Shown: positions 1-9,332, counted from the stretch's first letter. The stretch: DNA of 64,000 nt from Chlamydia avium 10DC88 (GCF_000583875.1 NZ_CP006571.1:723416-787415); one strand, 5' to 3'. Notes: generated by a model not told the origin, from the sequence alone. Program-made: numbers and translations.

Positions 1-283
1 TCCTTCATTAGACAGGGTTCCCTATATATCCCATAGAATTTCCCAGCACTTAAATAGAAAACCGAATTATTTGTTTATGGACATTGAGAACTAATAATTT
101 TAGGGATTTGGCAAGGGAGCTCGTGCTTTATATTTTAGAGATGGGGTTTGTAAAAATAATCCTCAATAATGGAAGAAGCTATCTTTGAATGATGGATTTT
201 CTCTTGTTTATCGTACTATCTTGCTTATGTTCAGGTTTTATCTTGGATAAATATTATTTTCGGGATAATATTTTGTGCTTTAT

Positions 284-358
<75 letters not shown>

Positions 359-448
359 CATGTTTATCTTCTTTGTTTCTTTTTGCCGTTCTTGCTATAA
401 CCAGTATTAGAATAAAGTTTCACCTCACTTAAAACTTAGTGTTTATTC

Positions 449-2845
449 ATGGCGAAAGAACAGAAAAAGTCTAAATGTTCCCTATGGCCTTCAATATCTT
501 GTACAGTAAAAGCTAGTGCTTATTTATTTTTAGCTTGTTTCTCAGGACTAAGCTTATGGAGTTTTCACAATAACCAACCATGTACTCAGAATTGGATTGG
601 TTTATTAGGTTGGTCACTAAGTTCTTTTCTATTATATAGCTTTGGAATAGCTTCTTTTCTGATCCCTCTATATTTTTTGTGGCTATCCTTCTTAAATTTT
701 AAAAATACTCCAGCGAGAATTCAGCATCGTAAAGCGCTTGCATTTGCATCTATTCCTGTCTGCTCTTCGATACTTCTATCTATGTTGTCTCCCGTACAAA
801 CTCTTCCTCAATTTTTAGACTCGCGTCTTCCTAAAATAATTCTGGGGATGAATCCTCCGGTTTCTTATTTAGGGGGTATTCCTTTTTATATTCTTTATTC
901 TGGTCAATCTTTTTGCTTAAAGCATTTGATTGGTTCTGTGGGTACAGCACTGATTTTTTCTTTTGTTCTCTTTTTTTCTGTTTTCTATCTTTGCGGAGGA
1001 ATCGTCTTAATTAAAAAAAAAATACTGCAAAGATTTCTCAAAAACAAATTACATTCTTTTCGTCATTTCTGCAAAATCTCCTTAAAAAAACTCTTAAATA
1101 AGCAAAATTATCTCCCTAAACCCTCACTTAAGGTGCCTTCTTCTGCGCCTACAAAAACGCATTTACGTTCATTTCCTATACCTACAGTATCTTTGCCCAT
1201 TAAGAAAAATGAGCAAATGAATTATCAAAACTCTTCTAATCCTGAGGATTCAGCAACATTTTTATTAACCCCTCACCCTCAAAAACGCGTTTTACCTCCT
1301 ACAAATAGAATTCAGTTTCCTTCATCAGAATCAAAAATTCTAGTGTTGCCAAAATCCTCACATTCAAAAGTTATTCAACCTTCTTCTCCTTCACCTGTCT
1401 TAGAAGGGAAGAAATCTGAATTACCTCAATATCACTTATTGAGTAAGAGCGATAATATCAAACCCGAAACTCTTCTTGAGGAACTTCAGAAAAAAGCTGT
1501 TCTTTTGCAACAGACGCTAGAAAGTTTTGGGATCGAGGCAGTAATAGGGAATATTTCTTTTGGTCCAACACTAGCGGCATTTGAGGTTCAACCTAATACA
1601 GGAGTAAAGGTTCAGAAAATCAAAGCTTTAGAAAACGATATCGCTTTAAATTTACAAGCCTCGAGCATTCGAATTATTGCACCGATTCCAGGCAAAGCTG
1701 CTGTAGGAATTGAAATTCCTAATCCTTATCCTCAACCTGTAAATTTTCGTGATTTACTAGAAGATTATCAAAAACACCATCGTAAGCTACAGATTCCTCT
1801 TTTGCTTGGGAAAAAGGCAAATGGGGAGAATTTTTTAGCAGATTTAGCCACAATGCCTCATTTAATTATTGCTGGGACTACTGGCTCAGGAAAATCTGTG
1901 TGTATTAACACAATTGTCATGTCATTAATTATGACATCACTCCCTTCGGATATTAAATTAGTGATTGTCGACCCTAAAAAAGTAGAATTAACAGGCTATT
2001 CCCAACTTCCTCATATGCTAACCCCAGTCATTACAGAGGCTCGTGATGCCTATAGTGCTTTAAATTGGTTAGTGAAAGAAATGGAATTACGTTATGAAAT
2101 TTTAAGATTTTTAGGGTTACGTAATATTCAAGCTTTTAATTCTCGTGAACGCAATTTAGAAATAGAAGCTTCCTATGATAAAGAAATCCCTGATAAAATG
2201 CCTTTTATTGTTGGGATAATTGATGAATTAGCTGATCTTTTGCTTTCTTCTTCTCAAGATATTGAAACTCCTATTATTCGACTAGCTCAAATGGCGCGAG
2301 CTGTGGGTATTCATTTAATTTTAGCTACACAACGTCCTTCTCGAGACGTGATTACGGGTTTAATTAAAGCAAATTTCCCTTCTCGTATTGCATTTAAGGT
2401 TGCAAATAAGGTCAATAGTCAAATTATCATTGATGAACCCGGAGCTGAAAATCTCATGGGGAATGGGGACATGTTAGTTGTTTCTCCTTCTTCATTTGGG
2501 GCTATTCGTCTACAAGGAGCCTATATTTGTGATGAAGATATTAATAAGGTTGTTAAAGATCTTTGCTCTCGTTTCCCTACAAAATACGTAATCCCTTCAT
2601 TTGATACTTATGAAAATATGGTTAATGTTGATAGTGAGGAAAGGGATCCTTTGTATAATCAAGCAAAAAACTTAGTTCTTCAGACAGGGAACGCTTCTAC
2701 TACCTTCTTACAACGGAAATTAAAAATTGGCTATGCTCGAGCTGCGAGCTTAATAGATCAACTTGAAGAAGCAAGAATTATCGGCCCTTCAGAAGGTGCC
2801 AAGCCCCGCCAAGTATTAATACAAATGCCTCCACAAGAAGGATAG
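449..2845 (+). CDS. ftsK: DNA translocase FtsK
   Basis: A 798-residue FtsK/SpoIIIE motor that moves DNA towards dif for chromosome segregation. The first ~190 residues hold four or five hydrophobic membrane segments, followed by a short Pro/Ser-rich linker, much shorter than in E. coli. The alpha/beta motor follows, with Walker A GTTGSGKS near residue 475 and Walker B IVGIIDEL near 588. The C-terminal gamma winged helix is intact (RKLKIGYARAASLIDQLE). An A10 run at 1013-1022 encodes Lys-Lys-Lys in the reading frame and the gene is unbroken there, a useful comparison for the frameshifted genes later in the window. Orthologue of CT739. The stop is 2 bases before the next gene. Confidence 0.97.
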   Translation: MAKEQKKSKCSLWPSISCTVKASAYLFLACFSGLSLWSFHNNQPCTQNWIGLLGWSLSSFLLYSFGIASFLIPLYFLWLSFLNFKNTPARIQHRKALAFASIPVCSSILLSMLSPVQTLPQFLDSRLPKIILGMNPPVSYLGGIPFYILYSGQSFCLKHLIGSVGTALIFSFVLFFSVFYLCGGIVLIKKKILQRFLKNKLHSFRHFCKISLKKLLNKQNYLPKPSLKVPSSAPTKTHLRSFPIPTVSLPIKKNEQMNYQNSSNPEDSATFLLTPHPQKRVLPPTNRIQFPSSESKILVLPKSSHSKVIQPSSPSPVLEGKKSELPQYHLLSKSDNIKPETLLEELQKKAVLLQQTLESFGIEAVIGNISFGPTLAAFEVQPNTGVKVQKIKALENDIALNLQASSIRIIAPIPGKAAVGIEIPNPYPQPVNFRDLLEDYQKHHRKLQIPLLLGKKANGENFLADLATMPHLIIAGTTGSGKSVCINTIVMSLIMTSLPSDIKLVIVDPKKVELTGYSQLPHMLTPVITEARDAYSALNWLVKEMELRYEILRFLGLRNIQAFNSRERNLEIEASYDKEIPDKMPFIVGIIDELADLLLSSSQDIETPIIRLAQMARAVGIHLILATQRPSRDVITGLIKANFPSRIAFKVANKVNSQIIIDEPGAENLMGNGDMLVVSPSSFGAIRLQGAYICDEDINKVVKDLCSRFPTKYVIPSFDTYENMVNVDSEERDPLYNQAKNLVLQTGNASTTFLQRKLKIGYARAASLIDQLEEARIIGPSEGAKPRQVLIQMPPQEG

Positions 2846-2847
2846 CT

Positions 2848-3639
2848 ATGGAAGGTTTTTTTTCCTTAGCCTCAAGTTCCAGGGGAAATTGTGCATATCT
2901 AGGAACAGAATCTTGTAAGATTCTGATAGATCTGGGAATTAGCAAGCAAACAGTCACTCGGAATCTTCTCTCTATGAACATTCATCCTGAAGATATTCAG
3001 GCTATTTTTGTTTCTCACGAGCATTCTGACCATATTTCTGGAATTAAAAGTTTTGTTAGAACATATAATACGCCAATTATTTGCAACTTGGAAACAGCTC
3101 GTAGTTTATGTCAGGTTCTAGATATTCATCCGACATTTAAAATTTTCTCTACGGGATCGAAATTTTCTTTTTATGATTTGCATATTCAAACCTTTAACGT
3201 CCCTCATGATGCTAAAGATCCTGTAGGTTTTATTTTTCATTATCATCAAGAAAAACTAGGGTTTTGTACTGATTTGGGTTGGATAACTTCATGGATTATT
3301 CATGAGCTCTATGATTGTGATTATCTATTTATAGAGTCCAACCATGATCCTGAACTGGTACGACAATCTTCACGTCCGGATATTTATAAAAAACGTGTGT
3401 TAAGCAAATTAGGTCATATTTCAAATCAAGAGTGTGGCACCTTATTACAAAAAATTCTTACCAATAGGATAAAGAAGGTGTATTTAGCCCACCTTTCTAG
3501 TGAATCGAATTCACCTGAACTTGCGTTATCTACAGTATGTTCTTCCATAGAAAGTATGACACCAATAGTTCCCGTAGTTGCGGAAAAACATGAAGTATCC
3601 GATCCCCTTTACTTTAATAGATCTTTAGCAAATGTATGA
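2848..3639 (+). CDS. Metallo-beta-lactamase fold hydrolase (YycJ/WalJ type)
   Basis: 263 residues with the metal-binding motif HEHSDH at residues 57-62, further histidines (VPHDAKD region, FIESNHD) and a late LAHLS motif, as in the YycJ/WalJ group of metallo-beta-lactamase-fold proteins, which act on nucleic acids or related phosphodiesters. No signal peptide is seen, so it is probably cytoplasmic. It starts 2 bases after the ftsK stop and overlaps the following SET gene by 4 bases, so the three are likely cotranscribed. The substrate is not known from sequence. Orthologue of CT738. Confidence 0.9.
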   Translation: MEGFFSLASSSRGNCAYLGTESCKILIDLGISKQTVTRNLLSMNIHPEDIQAIFVSHEHSDHISGIKSFVRTYNTPIICNLETARSLCQVLDIHPTFKIFSTGSKFSFYDLHIQTFNVPHDAKDPVGFIFHYHQEKLGFCTDLGWITSWIIHELYDCDYLFIESNHDPELVRQSSRPDIYKKRVLSKLGHISNQECGTLLQKILTNRIKKVYLAHLSSESNSPELALSTVCSSIESMTPIVPVVAEKHEVSDPLYFNRSLANV

Positions 3640-4298
3640 AAGTAATGTCTTCTTCAAACGAAACTATTTATGTTTCTCTGAGTCATCACTGGCAAGAAAG
3701 CTGTCCTTATACAGTACAGCGAGCATGTCAGCTACTCAATTTTCAATTTCTTCCCTCTCTTACTTTTAAGGATTGGCAAGTAGAGGAACGTGTACGTAAA
3801 TTATGCCGTAAGGCACAGAAAAAACATTTAGTTTCTCCTATCGCTAAATGGTTAGGAGAGTTGCATAAGCACGACTTAATTATGCCTTCTATGCCTCCGG
3901 TTGCCATATGTTGGATTAATTCCTACATTGGTTATGGAGTCTTTGCTCGCGAGAGGATCCCGGCGTGGGCATACATTGGTGAGTACACAGGGATAGTTCG
4001 CTATCGTCAAGCCATTTGGCTAGATGAAAACGACTATTGTTTTCGTTATCCTCTTTCCTCTGGATTATGGAAATACTTCACTATTGACAGTGGTTATCAA
4101 GGAAACTTTACACGTTTCATTAATCACAGCGATAAACCTAATGTTGAAGCTATCGGAGCTTTCCAAGGCGGATTATTCCATATTATTATACGTACTATAC
4201 AGACTATAGAAGCTGGAGAGGAACTATGTTATCATTACGGTCCTCTATATTGGAAGCACCGAAAAAAACGTTCAGAATTTGTTCCTGAAGAGGAGTAG
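3636..4298 (+). CDS. nue: SET-domain protein lysine methyltransferase
   Basis: 220 residues with a complete C-terminal SET domain. An N-terminal GYGVFARE (SAM-binding turn) is followed by GEYTG, then the knot motifs RFINHS and GEELCYHYG. The C-terminus is basic (HRKKR). The C. trachomatis orthologue CT737, named NUE, is reported to be exported by type III secretion and to methylate host histones in the nucleus; alternatively chlamydial SET proteins methylate the bacterial histone-like protein. The sequence supports the enzyme family, not the target. The start overlaps the preceding stop by 4 bases, tying its expression to ftsK and the hydrolase. It ends 4 bases before a convergent gene. Confidence 0.9.
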   Translation: MKVMSSSNETIYVSLSHHWQESCPYTVQRACQLLNFQFLPSLTFKDWQVEERVRKLCRKAQKKHLVSPIAKWLGELHKHDLIMPSMPPVAICWINSYIGYGVFARERIPAWAYIGEYTGIVRYRQAIWLDENDYCFRYPLSSGLWKYFTIDSGYQGNFTRFINHSDKPNVEAIGAFQGGLFHIIIRTIQTIEAGEELCYHYGPLYWKHRKKRSEFVPEEE

Positions 4299-4302
4299 AT
4301 CC

Positions 4303-4755
4303 TTAGCTTTGCTCATAGGTTCCCATTAACTCTGCAGTTTCCAAAATATGTCCTTCCATAGCTTCGAGCAGCTGATCTTTAGTTACGTTCTCTTCTTCTG
4401 ATAGAATAATATCCAAAGCATAGAGATAAAAAAAGTAACGATGTTTTCTATCTGGAGGGCAGGGGCCTTGATAACCTATACTTCCTGATGTATTCAACCC
4501 TTGAATAGCGAAAATATTCGCACCTTCAGCTAGATTGGTTATAGAGGGGGAAAGATTATATACAATCCAATGTATCCATAAGCCATCTTCTCTTATGTTT
4601 CTAGGAACATCAGGATCTTCAACGAGTAGTGCCAAGCTTTTTGTCTCTGAGGGCACTTCACTAAATATTAGGGGAGGAGAAATATCTAGTCCTTGGCACG
4701 TATATTTCCGCGGAATTGGTTGGCCATAAGAAAATTCTGGTGAAAGTAATTGCAT
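4303..4755 (-). CDS. PEBP/RKIP-family protein (YbcL/YbhB type)
   Basis: 150 residues matching the bacterial phosphatidylethanolamine-binding protein family: the ligand-pocket strand LALLVEDPDVP, then WIHWIVYNL, then a GPCPPDRKHRYFFYLYAL segment with the conserved GP-P--H-Y pattern. No signal peptide is visible, unlike periplasmic YbcL. The cellular role of bacterial PEBP proteins is poorly defined. It converges tail to tail with the SET gene with only 4 bases between stops. Orthologue of CT736. Confidence 0.9.
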   Translation of the reverse strand: MQLLSPEFSYGQPIPRKYTCQGLDISPPLIFSEVPSETKSLALLVEDPDVPRNIREDGLWIHWIVYNLSPSITNLAEGANIFAIQGLNTSGSIGYQGPCPPDRKHRYFFYLYALDIILSEEENVTKDQLLEAMEGHILETAELMGTYEQS

Positions 4756-4952
4756 AATGCGCCTCCAATAAGCATCGCGTTTTTAATTTTACAAAATATC
4801 AGGCTGAGATTCTTCATTCAAGATAAGAAGAGTAACTTTTTCATCTGCTTCTAATTTCCCTTATTTCGGTAGCTTATATTTACGGACTTTTACACATTAT
4901 TACTGAAATGAATTACGTGTTGTAAGCCAAGTATAAACAAGTTATGAAATAC

Positions 4953-4987
4953 ATATGCTGTTCATGAATCGTTCACGAACAGCATAT
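4953..4987 (-). terminator. Strong stem-loop after the lipoprotein gene
   Basis: Arms ATATGCTGTTC (4953-4963) and GAACAGCATAT (4977-4987) pair perfectly. After one A-C mismatch, TGAA and TTCA continue the helix round a TCG loop. It lies 42 bases beyond the stop of the minus-strand lipoprotein gene. The better T tract (TTTTCTT) follows on the plus strand; on the minus strand only GTATTTC follows, so it may act in both directions. Nothing else is evident in the 274-base gap 4756-5029. Confidence 0.6.
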
Positions 4988-5029
4988 TTTCTTATTAAAA
5001 AGCTAGCTAGTGTTTATCTGAGAAAATCT

Positions 5030-5665
5030 TTAGGCAACTTGCATGACCATATCTAGAAGTTCTGGCCATCTTTCCCCTTGAACAATGGAAGAAACGACCT
5101 CTTCATCTAGGTGGAGAGAAAGAGAGAAGTTTTTAATATCCTCGTCACTGATTATTCCCTGTGCTGCCGCTTGGGAAAATACTTCTTTCAACTCATTTAG
5201 AAACATATTCCAAATCCAATCACGCCCTTGCATTTTCTTCATTCCTTCAATTAATGAGGAATTTTCAGCTACAAACTTTAATAGAGCCAGAGGATGCAAT
5301 TCTTTAATACGATTCAAAGCTGTCTTAATTTCAGCTTGAGACATAGCCAAAGATAACGAAGACTTTTCGGAAGCAGCAGATACCACAAAGGAGATATCTT
5401 TTTTATCTTGCTCCGTTACTTGATCTCCATACTTCTTAAAATTCATTTGCACTTGAGATGTTTTCTTTTTGTTACCGCGTCGGGAAAATAATCTCCGCGA
5501 CCGGGAAGGCCTATTTTCATTTTCTTGAAGTGTAACAGATTTTTGATTTATGTCCTGCGAGTTTTTTGGGAACTGCTTGGATCCATAAGGGTTCAAGCAG
5601 CAACTACTCAAACTCAAGAGCAACAATAAACTACTAAAACCATACTTATAGATAGACTTTTTCAT
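5030..5665 (-). CDS. Predicted lipoprotein, CT734 type
   Basis: 211 residues if started at the ATG at 5665, which has AAGGAA just upstream; an in-frame extension to 5734 would put 23 hydrophobic residues before the signal sequence and is unlikely. The N-terminus is KKSIYKYGF plus a leucine-rich core ending LSLSSC, a lipoprotein signal with the acylated Cys near residue 22. A basic low-complexity segment rich in Arg, Lys and Ser follows, then a helical C-terminal half ending GERWPELLDMVMQVA. The function is unknown. The same C-terminal tail recurs in the short gene at 7390-7683. It is downstream of the symporter gene on the same strand, with a gap of about 250 bases. Confidence 0.85.
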   Translation of the reverse strand: MKKSIYKYGFSSLLLLLSLSSCCLNPYGSKQFPKNSQDINQKSVTLQENENRPSRSRRLFSRRGNKKKTSQVQMNFKKYGDQVTEQDKKDISFVVSAASEKSSLSLAMSQAEIKTALNRIKELHPLALLKFVAENSSLIEGMKKMQGRDWIWNMFLNELKEVFSQAAAQGIISDEDIKNFSLSLHLDEEVVSSIVQGERWPELLDMVMQVA

Positions 5666-5873
5666 TTCCTTACTAAAAATAAAATTAAAAGTTAAACTAT
5701 TATAACATAAATGAATTAAAAAAATAATATACATTTAATAGTTATAATTAAGAGGCTTAACAAAATAACATATTCTTTATAAGGAATTGAAATCAGGAGA
5801 TTTTAGTGTTAAAAAAAAGTTAAGAAACCATAGTAATTAAGTTCCATTCTGAGAATCCCCCAATATCTTCTCC

Positions 5874-5892
5874 AGGAGGGGAAACCCCTCCT
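5874..5892 (-). terminator. GC-rich perfect hairpin after the symporter gene
   Basis: AGGAGGGG (5874-5881), AAA, CCCCTCCT (5885-5892): eight perfect base pairs, seven of them G-C or adjoining, in otherwise AT-rich sequence. It starts 20 bases after the stop of the minus-strand symporter gene. No T tract follows on either strand, so it is either a weak terminator or an RNA-end protecting structure. Confidence 0.5.
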
Positions 5893-5911
5893 AAGAAATC
5901 ACTTGGTATAT

Positions 5912-7273
5912 TTAGCGCTGTACAGTTTCTACTCCACAGTCTCTTTCTAACTTAAGGAGAGAAACTTGCTGATTTGTTTCTAACACATCTTTTATTAGGG
6001 CAATTAAAGCGATAGAGTTTAGAACTACCATACCGATAAATCCTGTATCTGCAAGTCCCCAAATTAAACGCATGTCTATTACTCCGCCTAAAGGAGTGAT
6101 CATAACGTAAAGGAACTTTAACCATAAATTTGCTCGTTTCCCTGGGATCATATAAGCCAAACTCTTCTCGGCGCAAGCGAACCAAGTTAGTATTGTTGTG
6201 TAGCCGAATAAGGTCATAGCGATAATAACAATACCGCCTCCTAAAGAACCCAGACTACTTGTAAATGCATGTAGAACCATAAGAGTTCCTTCACGACCTG
6301 ATGTATATGCCCCAGAGACGAGAAGAACCAACATCGTAATTGAACAAACAGTAGAAACAATCAGAGGAGGTAATAATGTAACTAATCCGTCCATAACGGG
6401 ATTATTACTTCGTGAATCTGACTGTAGAATAGAAACCATACCGCTGCCACAATCTGTAGCCATGATTGCTCGACTCATCCCTGTAGAAAGAACTTGTGTC
6501 AGTGTATAGCCACTGAGTCCTGCAACAGTAGCTTTAACTCCAAATGCAGAAGATAGTATCAATTTCACTGCGGGGAAAATTTGTGCACTATTCTGGGCAA
6601 GAATAATGAAACAAGAGATGATATAAAAGCCTGCTATAAATGGAATCGCTTTTGCTGAGAACCGCAAAATACGATGATTCCCACCGATGAGGACGGGGAC
6701 AACTATCAATGCTATGAGTATGCCAAGGACAATTTTGATAAACGTATTATCACTACATAAAGGCACTATGCAATTGATTTGCACACAATTTCCTGCTGAA
6801 AATGCTGTTATTATCGTGAATATACAGAACAAGCTTGCTAGGAATTTACTTCCCATACCATAGGCTAAACAAGCTGCGGGACCGCCAATAAACTCGCCCA
6901 CCCGATTATGAAACTTACGGTACTTCACTCCTAGAAATGATCCTGAGTACTGGACAATTGCTCCTAGAAGTGTTCCTACCCACACCCACACTAAAGCTCC
7001 TGGTCCTCCACAAGCAATTGCTACTGCCATACCTGCAATATTTCCGGTTCCGAAATTACCAGCTAAAATGCCTGCGACTACCTCATAACGAGATACCTGC
7101 CCTTCACCACAAGAAGACTGCTTATTGCTCACCATAAGTTTAAATCCAAGTTTTAAACCGGTAAACTGAAGGCATCGCAATTTCCATGTTAGCAATCCGC
7201 CAAGAAATATAATTATGGGGAAAATGCCGATCGAAATAAAACAACTATTAAATTTTTCTAAAAAATACAACAT
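5912..7273 (-). CDS. dagA: Sodium:alanine/glycine symporter (AGCS family)
   Basis: 453 residues and about ten hydrophobic segments. The AGCS family signature is near residues 68-100: GILAGNFGTGNIAG followed by a glycine-rich GGPGALVWVWVG helix. The later MATDCGSGMVSILQS region carries the second conserved glycine/serine motif. It should import alanine or glycine with Na+ across the inner membrane, which suits an amino-acid-scavenging intracellular bacterium. Orthologue of CT735. Length is normal for the family, with no sign of damage. Confidence 0.93.
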   Translation of the reverse strand: MLYFLEKFNSCFISIGIFPIIIFLGGLLTWKLRCLQFTGLKLGFKLMVSNKQSSCGEGQVSRYEVVAGILAGNFGTGNIAGMAVAIACGGPGALVWVWVGTLLGAIVQYSGSFLGVKYRKFHNRVGEFIGGPAACLAYGMGSKFLASLFCIFTIITAFSAGNCVQINCIVPLCSDNTFIKIVLGILIALIVVPVLIGGNHRILRFSAKAIPFIAGFYIISCFIILAQNSAQIFPAVKLILSSAFGVKATVAGLSGYTLTQVLSTGMSRAIMATDCGSGMVSILQSDSRSNNPVMDGLVTLLPPLIVSTVCSITMLVLLVSGAYTSGREGTLMVLHAFTSSLGSLGGGIVIIAMTLFGYTTILTWFACAEKSLAYMIPGKRANLWLKFLYVMITPLGGVIDMRLIWGLADTGFIGMVVLNSIALIALIKDVLETNQQVSLLKLERDCGVETVQR

Positions 7274-7389
7274 GCTCTCTCCGCTTGTAGGCTACTCACT
7301 TTTTATTTTTTTAAGGAAGGTATCTTCTTTAAGTACTGGCTTCTTCCTTTAAGACTCTGGGGAAAGGGAACCCTGTAATTTGGGGAGCT

Positions 7390-7683
7390 TTAAGAAAGTT
7401 GCATTACTATTTCCGCAAGCTCCGGTTGCCTTTCCCCTGAAAAAAGGGTGGAGGCACGGGTGCTCCCGGTGTAAGTTGATGCAGAGGCAGATATGGATAC
7501 GGAAATAGAAAACTCCTGTTCAATTAGATACTCTGAGGGAACAGGATTTAACTTATGGGATGAGTTAGATGAACAAAGTATAGAATTTCCTACTAAAGAA
7601 GCGCAGAAATGTGTTTCGATGGAGGACGGTAGTACCTCCTCTACTCTACCCACTTCTCTATTCTTTAAATATTTAGGAAACAC
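7390..7683 (-). CDS. Short protein sharing the lipoprotein's C-terminal tail
   Basis: 97 residues with no recognisable N-terminal domain or signal peptide. The last ~35 residues align with the end of the lipoprotein encoded at 5030-5665: EFSISVSI against NFSLSLHL, and SGERQPELAEIVMQLS against QGERWPELLDMVMQVA. The DNA is also similar up to and past the stop codon. This supports the minus strand over the overlapping plus-strand frame at 7493-7711. The N-terminal two thirds look unrelated and rich in Ser and Thr, so it may be the relic of a duplicated lipoprotein gene rather than a working gene. It sits upstream of the symporter gene on the same strand. Confidence 0.45.
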   Translation of the reverse strand: MFPKYLKNREVGRVEEVLPSSIETHFCASLVGNSILCSSNSSHKLNPVPSEYLIEQEFSISVSISASASTYTGSTRASTLFSGERQPELAEIVMQLS

Positions 7684-7710
7684 TGGTTACCAAACTCTTA
7701 TCAAATACTA

Positions 7711-7739
7711 AAGGGACACACACGATGTGTGTATTCCTT
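7711..7739. other. ACACACA/TGTGTGT hairpin
   Basis: ACACACA (7716-7722), CGA loop, TGTGTGT (7726-7732) form a perfect seven-pair stem, with flanking AAGG/CCTT able to extend it after a small bulge. No T run follows. It lies 28 bases upstream of the short minus-strand gene and in the 280-base gap before the divergent exported-protein gene, so an operator or a leader structure is possible. Nothing else is recognised in 7684-7963. Confidence 0.4.
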
Positions 7740-7963
7740 AAGTATAAACTATACTAGATTTAATTGATAATCTTTCTCATCATTTTAATAAACAAGACCT
7801 CGGTTATGTTTGAAAAGATGAGTTAATTACTCAATTAATTTTTAAAACAAATTCAAAAACGTCTCTTGAGTTTCTCGGGTTGATTTGTTATTGGTCATTT
7901 TGTTATCAACATGGGGTTTAGTTGAGCTCTTGAATAATGAAATATAGATTACGAGGGGACCTT

Positions 7964-9325
7964 ATGCTAAAAATCTTTACAATGCAGAGCGTATATTTGC
8001 TATGCTGTCTTTTAAGTGTACCCTCTATTTCTTATGGAGCTTCAACTTCATCTTTAATGCTAGCGTCTCCCTCTAGCAAAGCAAAAATAGGTTCGGACGC
8101 ATGGATAGAAGCTAAGTTACGTCAGTATCCCGAATTATTATGGCTTGCAGAGCCCTCTGTAGCTTTAAACAATTCTCCTTCTATCTCCAAATCGAATTAT
8201 TCCCTATCTTTATTTGAAAAGAAAATTCCTACTCTTGATATTGCTATACGTAGTCTGATTTATCTACATTTATTCATCCAAGGATCACGGCAATCTTATG
8301 GACAGTTTTGCCAATTACAGTCTCCCGAAGACTGCTTATCATTTAAGCAATTTCAAACTATCCACAAACAATTAATTCTTTTTTTCAATGCGCCAAAACA
8401 CTTTGACAACACCTTAAAAATCTTAGAAACCGCTATTGTTTTAAGGCATATAGGATGCTCAGCAAAAGCCGTTGCTATTTTCAAACCCTATTTCTCTGAG
8501 TCTTGCATTAATTCATTTTATTTCAAAGCTCTGCATGTATTGCAGGCATTTCCAGAGCTCAGCCCTTCGTTTTCTCGACTTTCACCTGAACAGAAAGAAG
8601 TATTTTTATCTCTACGGCATCTAACAGATTACTACTCTCTATTTAATCTTACAACGGCACCAGATACTCGTCTTCTTGCTACGGGGAGAACGAAGCGTCC
8701 TTTAGTTATTTTAGATCTATATCTTCATGCTTTAGACGTATGTGGAGAAAAGAAATGTTCTCAGGAATTATACCATAATTTTGTCCCTCTTCTATCTATG
8801 TTACAACAACATGCTACTATAGAAGAGGCTTTCTCTCGTTATTTTACCTATCGTGCTAATCGCCTAGGTTTTGAAGGTTCTTCAAAACATGACATGGTCT
8901 TAGTCCGTCTCGCAACCCTGATGGAACTATCTCCTTCAGAGGCGGCATCCTTGGCTTTAACTTTTAAACATCTCCCCCCTGAGGAAGCAGAAAGTTTAAT
9001 TAATAGTTTTTATACTGCCCAAGGAGAACATATTCCTCTGACTATTCGTGGTTTACCCAATCTTGTCTCTGGATTGCTACAAGCTGGTCAAGGGACAGCG
9101 ACAACGACTCCTGAAAGTCGTTTGCGTCAAGTTTATGCTACAGCATTGTCTTTACTTATAAAAAGTTTGAAAGTACATAAAGAAATGCTTAAAAAGCATC
9201 TTCTTGATGAAGCAACTATTTTAGATTTCTCACAGACTTCAGGTTCTTGTGGTGGGCTAGATATTTTTTCAGAGAACGTTGCTGTTCGTGTACATTTAAA
9301 TGGTTCTGTAAGCATTGCTTTATAG
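7964..9325 (+). CDS. Exported protein of unknown function, CT733 type
   Basis: I start it at the ATG at 7964 (453 residues) because GAGGGG lies seven bases upstream; the ATG at 7937 has no ribosome site. The first ~25 residues form a signal peptide (hydrophobic core VYLLCCLLSVP, then SYGAS). The body is largely helical with repeated short helices (for example ALVRLATL-like and LPPEEAESLINSFY) that could be a solenoid, but I recognise no catalytic motif. It is conserved in Chlamydia as CT733. It converges on ribH with 7 bases between stops. Confidence 0.85.
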   Translation: MLKIFTMQSVYLLCCLLSVPSISYGASTSSLMLASPSSKAKIGSDAWIEAKLRQYPELLWLAEPSVALNNSPSISKSNYSLSLFEKKIPTLDIAIRSLIYLHLFIQGSRQSYGQFCQLQSPEDCLSFKQFQTIHKQLILFFNAPKHFDNTLKILETAIVLRHIGCSAKAVAIFKPYFSESCINSFYFKALHVLQAFPELSPSFSRLSPEQKEVFLSLRHLTDYYSLFNLTTAPDTRLLATGRTKRPLVILDLYLHALDVCGEKKCSQELYHNFVPLLSMLQQHATIEEAFSRYFTYRANRLGFEGSSKHDMVLVRLATLMELSPSEAASLALTFKHLPPEEAESLINSFYTAQGEHIPLTIRGLPNLVSGLLQAGQGTATTTPESRLRQVYATALSLLIKSLKVHKEMLKKHLLDEATILDFSQTSGSCGGLDIFSENVAVRVHLNGSVSIAL

Positions 9326-9332
9326 AAAACGC

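Noticed and set aside
7493-7711. 72-residue plus-strand frame
   Set aside because: It is the complement of the minus-strand gene, whose C-terminus is supported by similarity to the lipoprotein tail.
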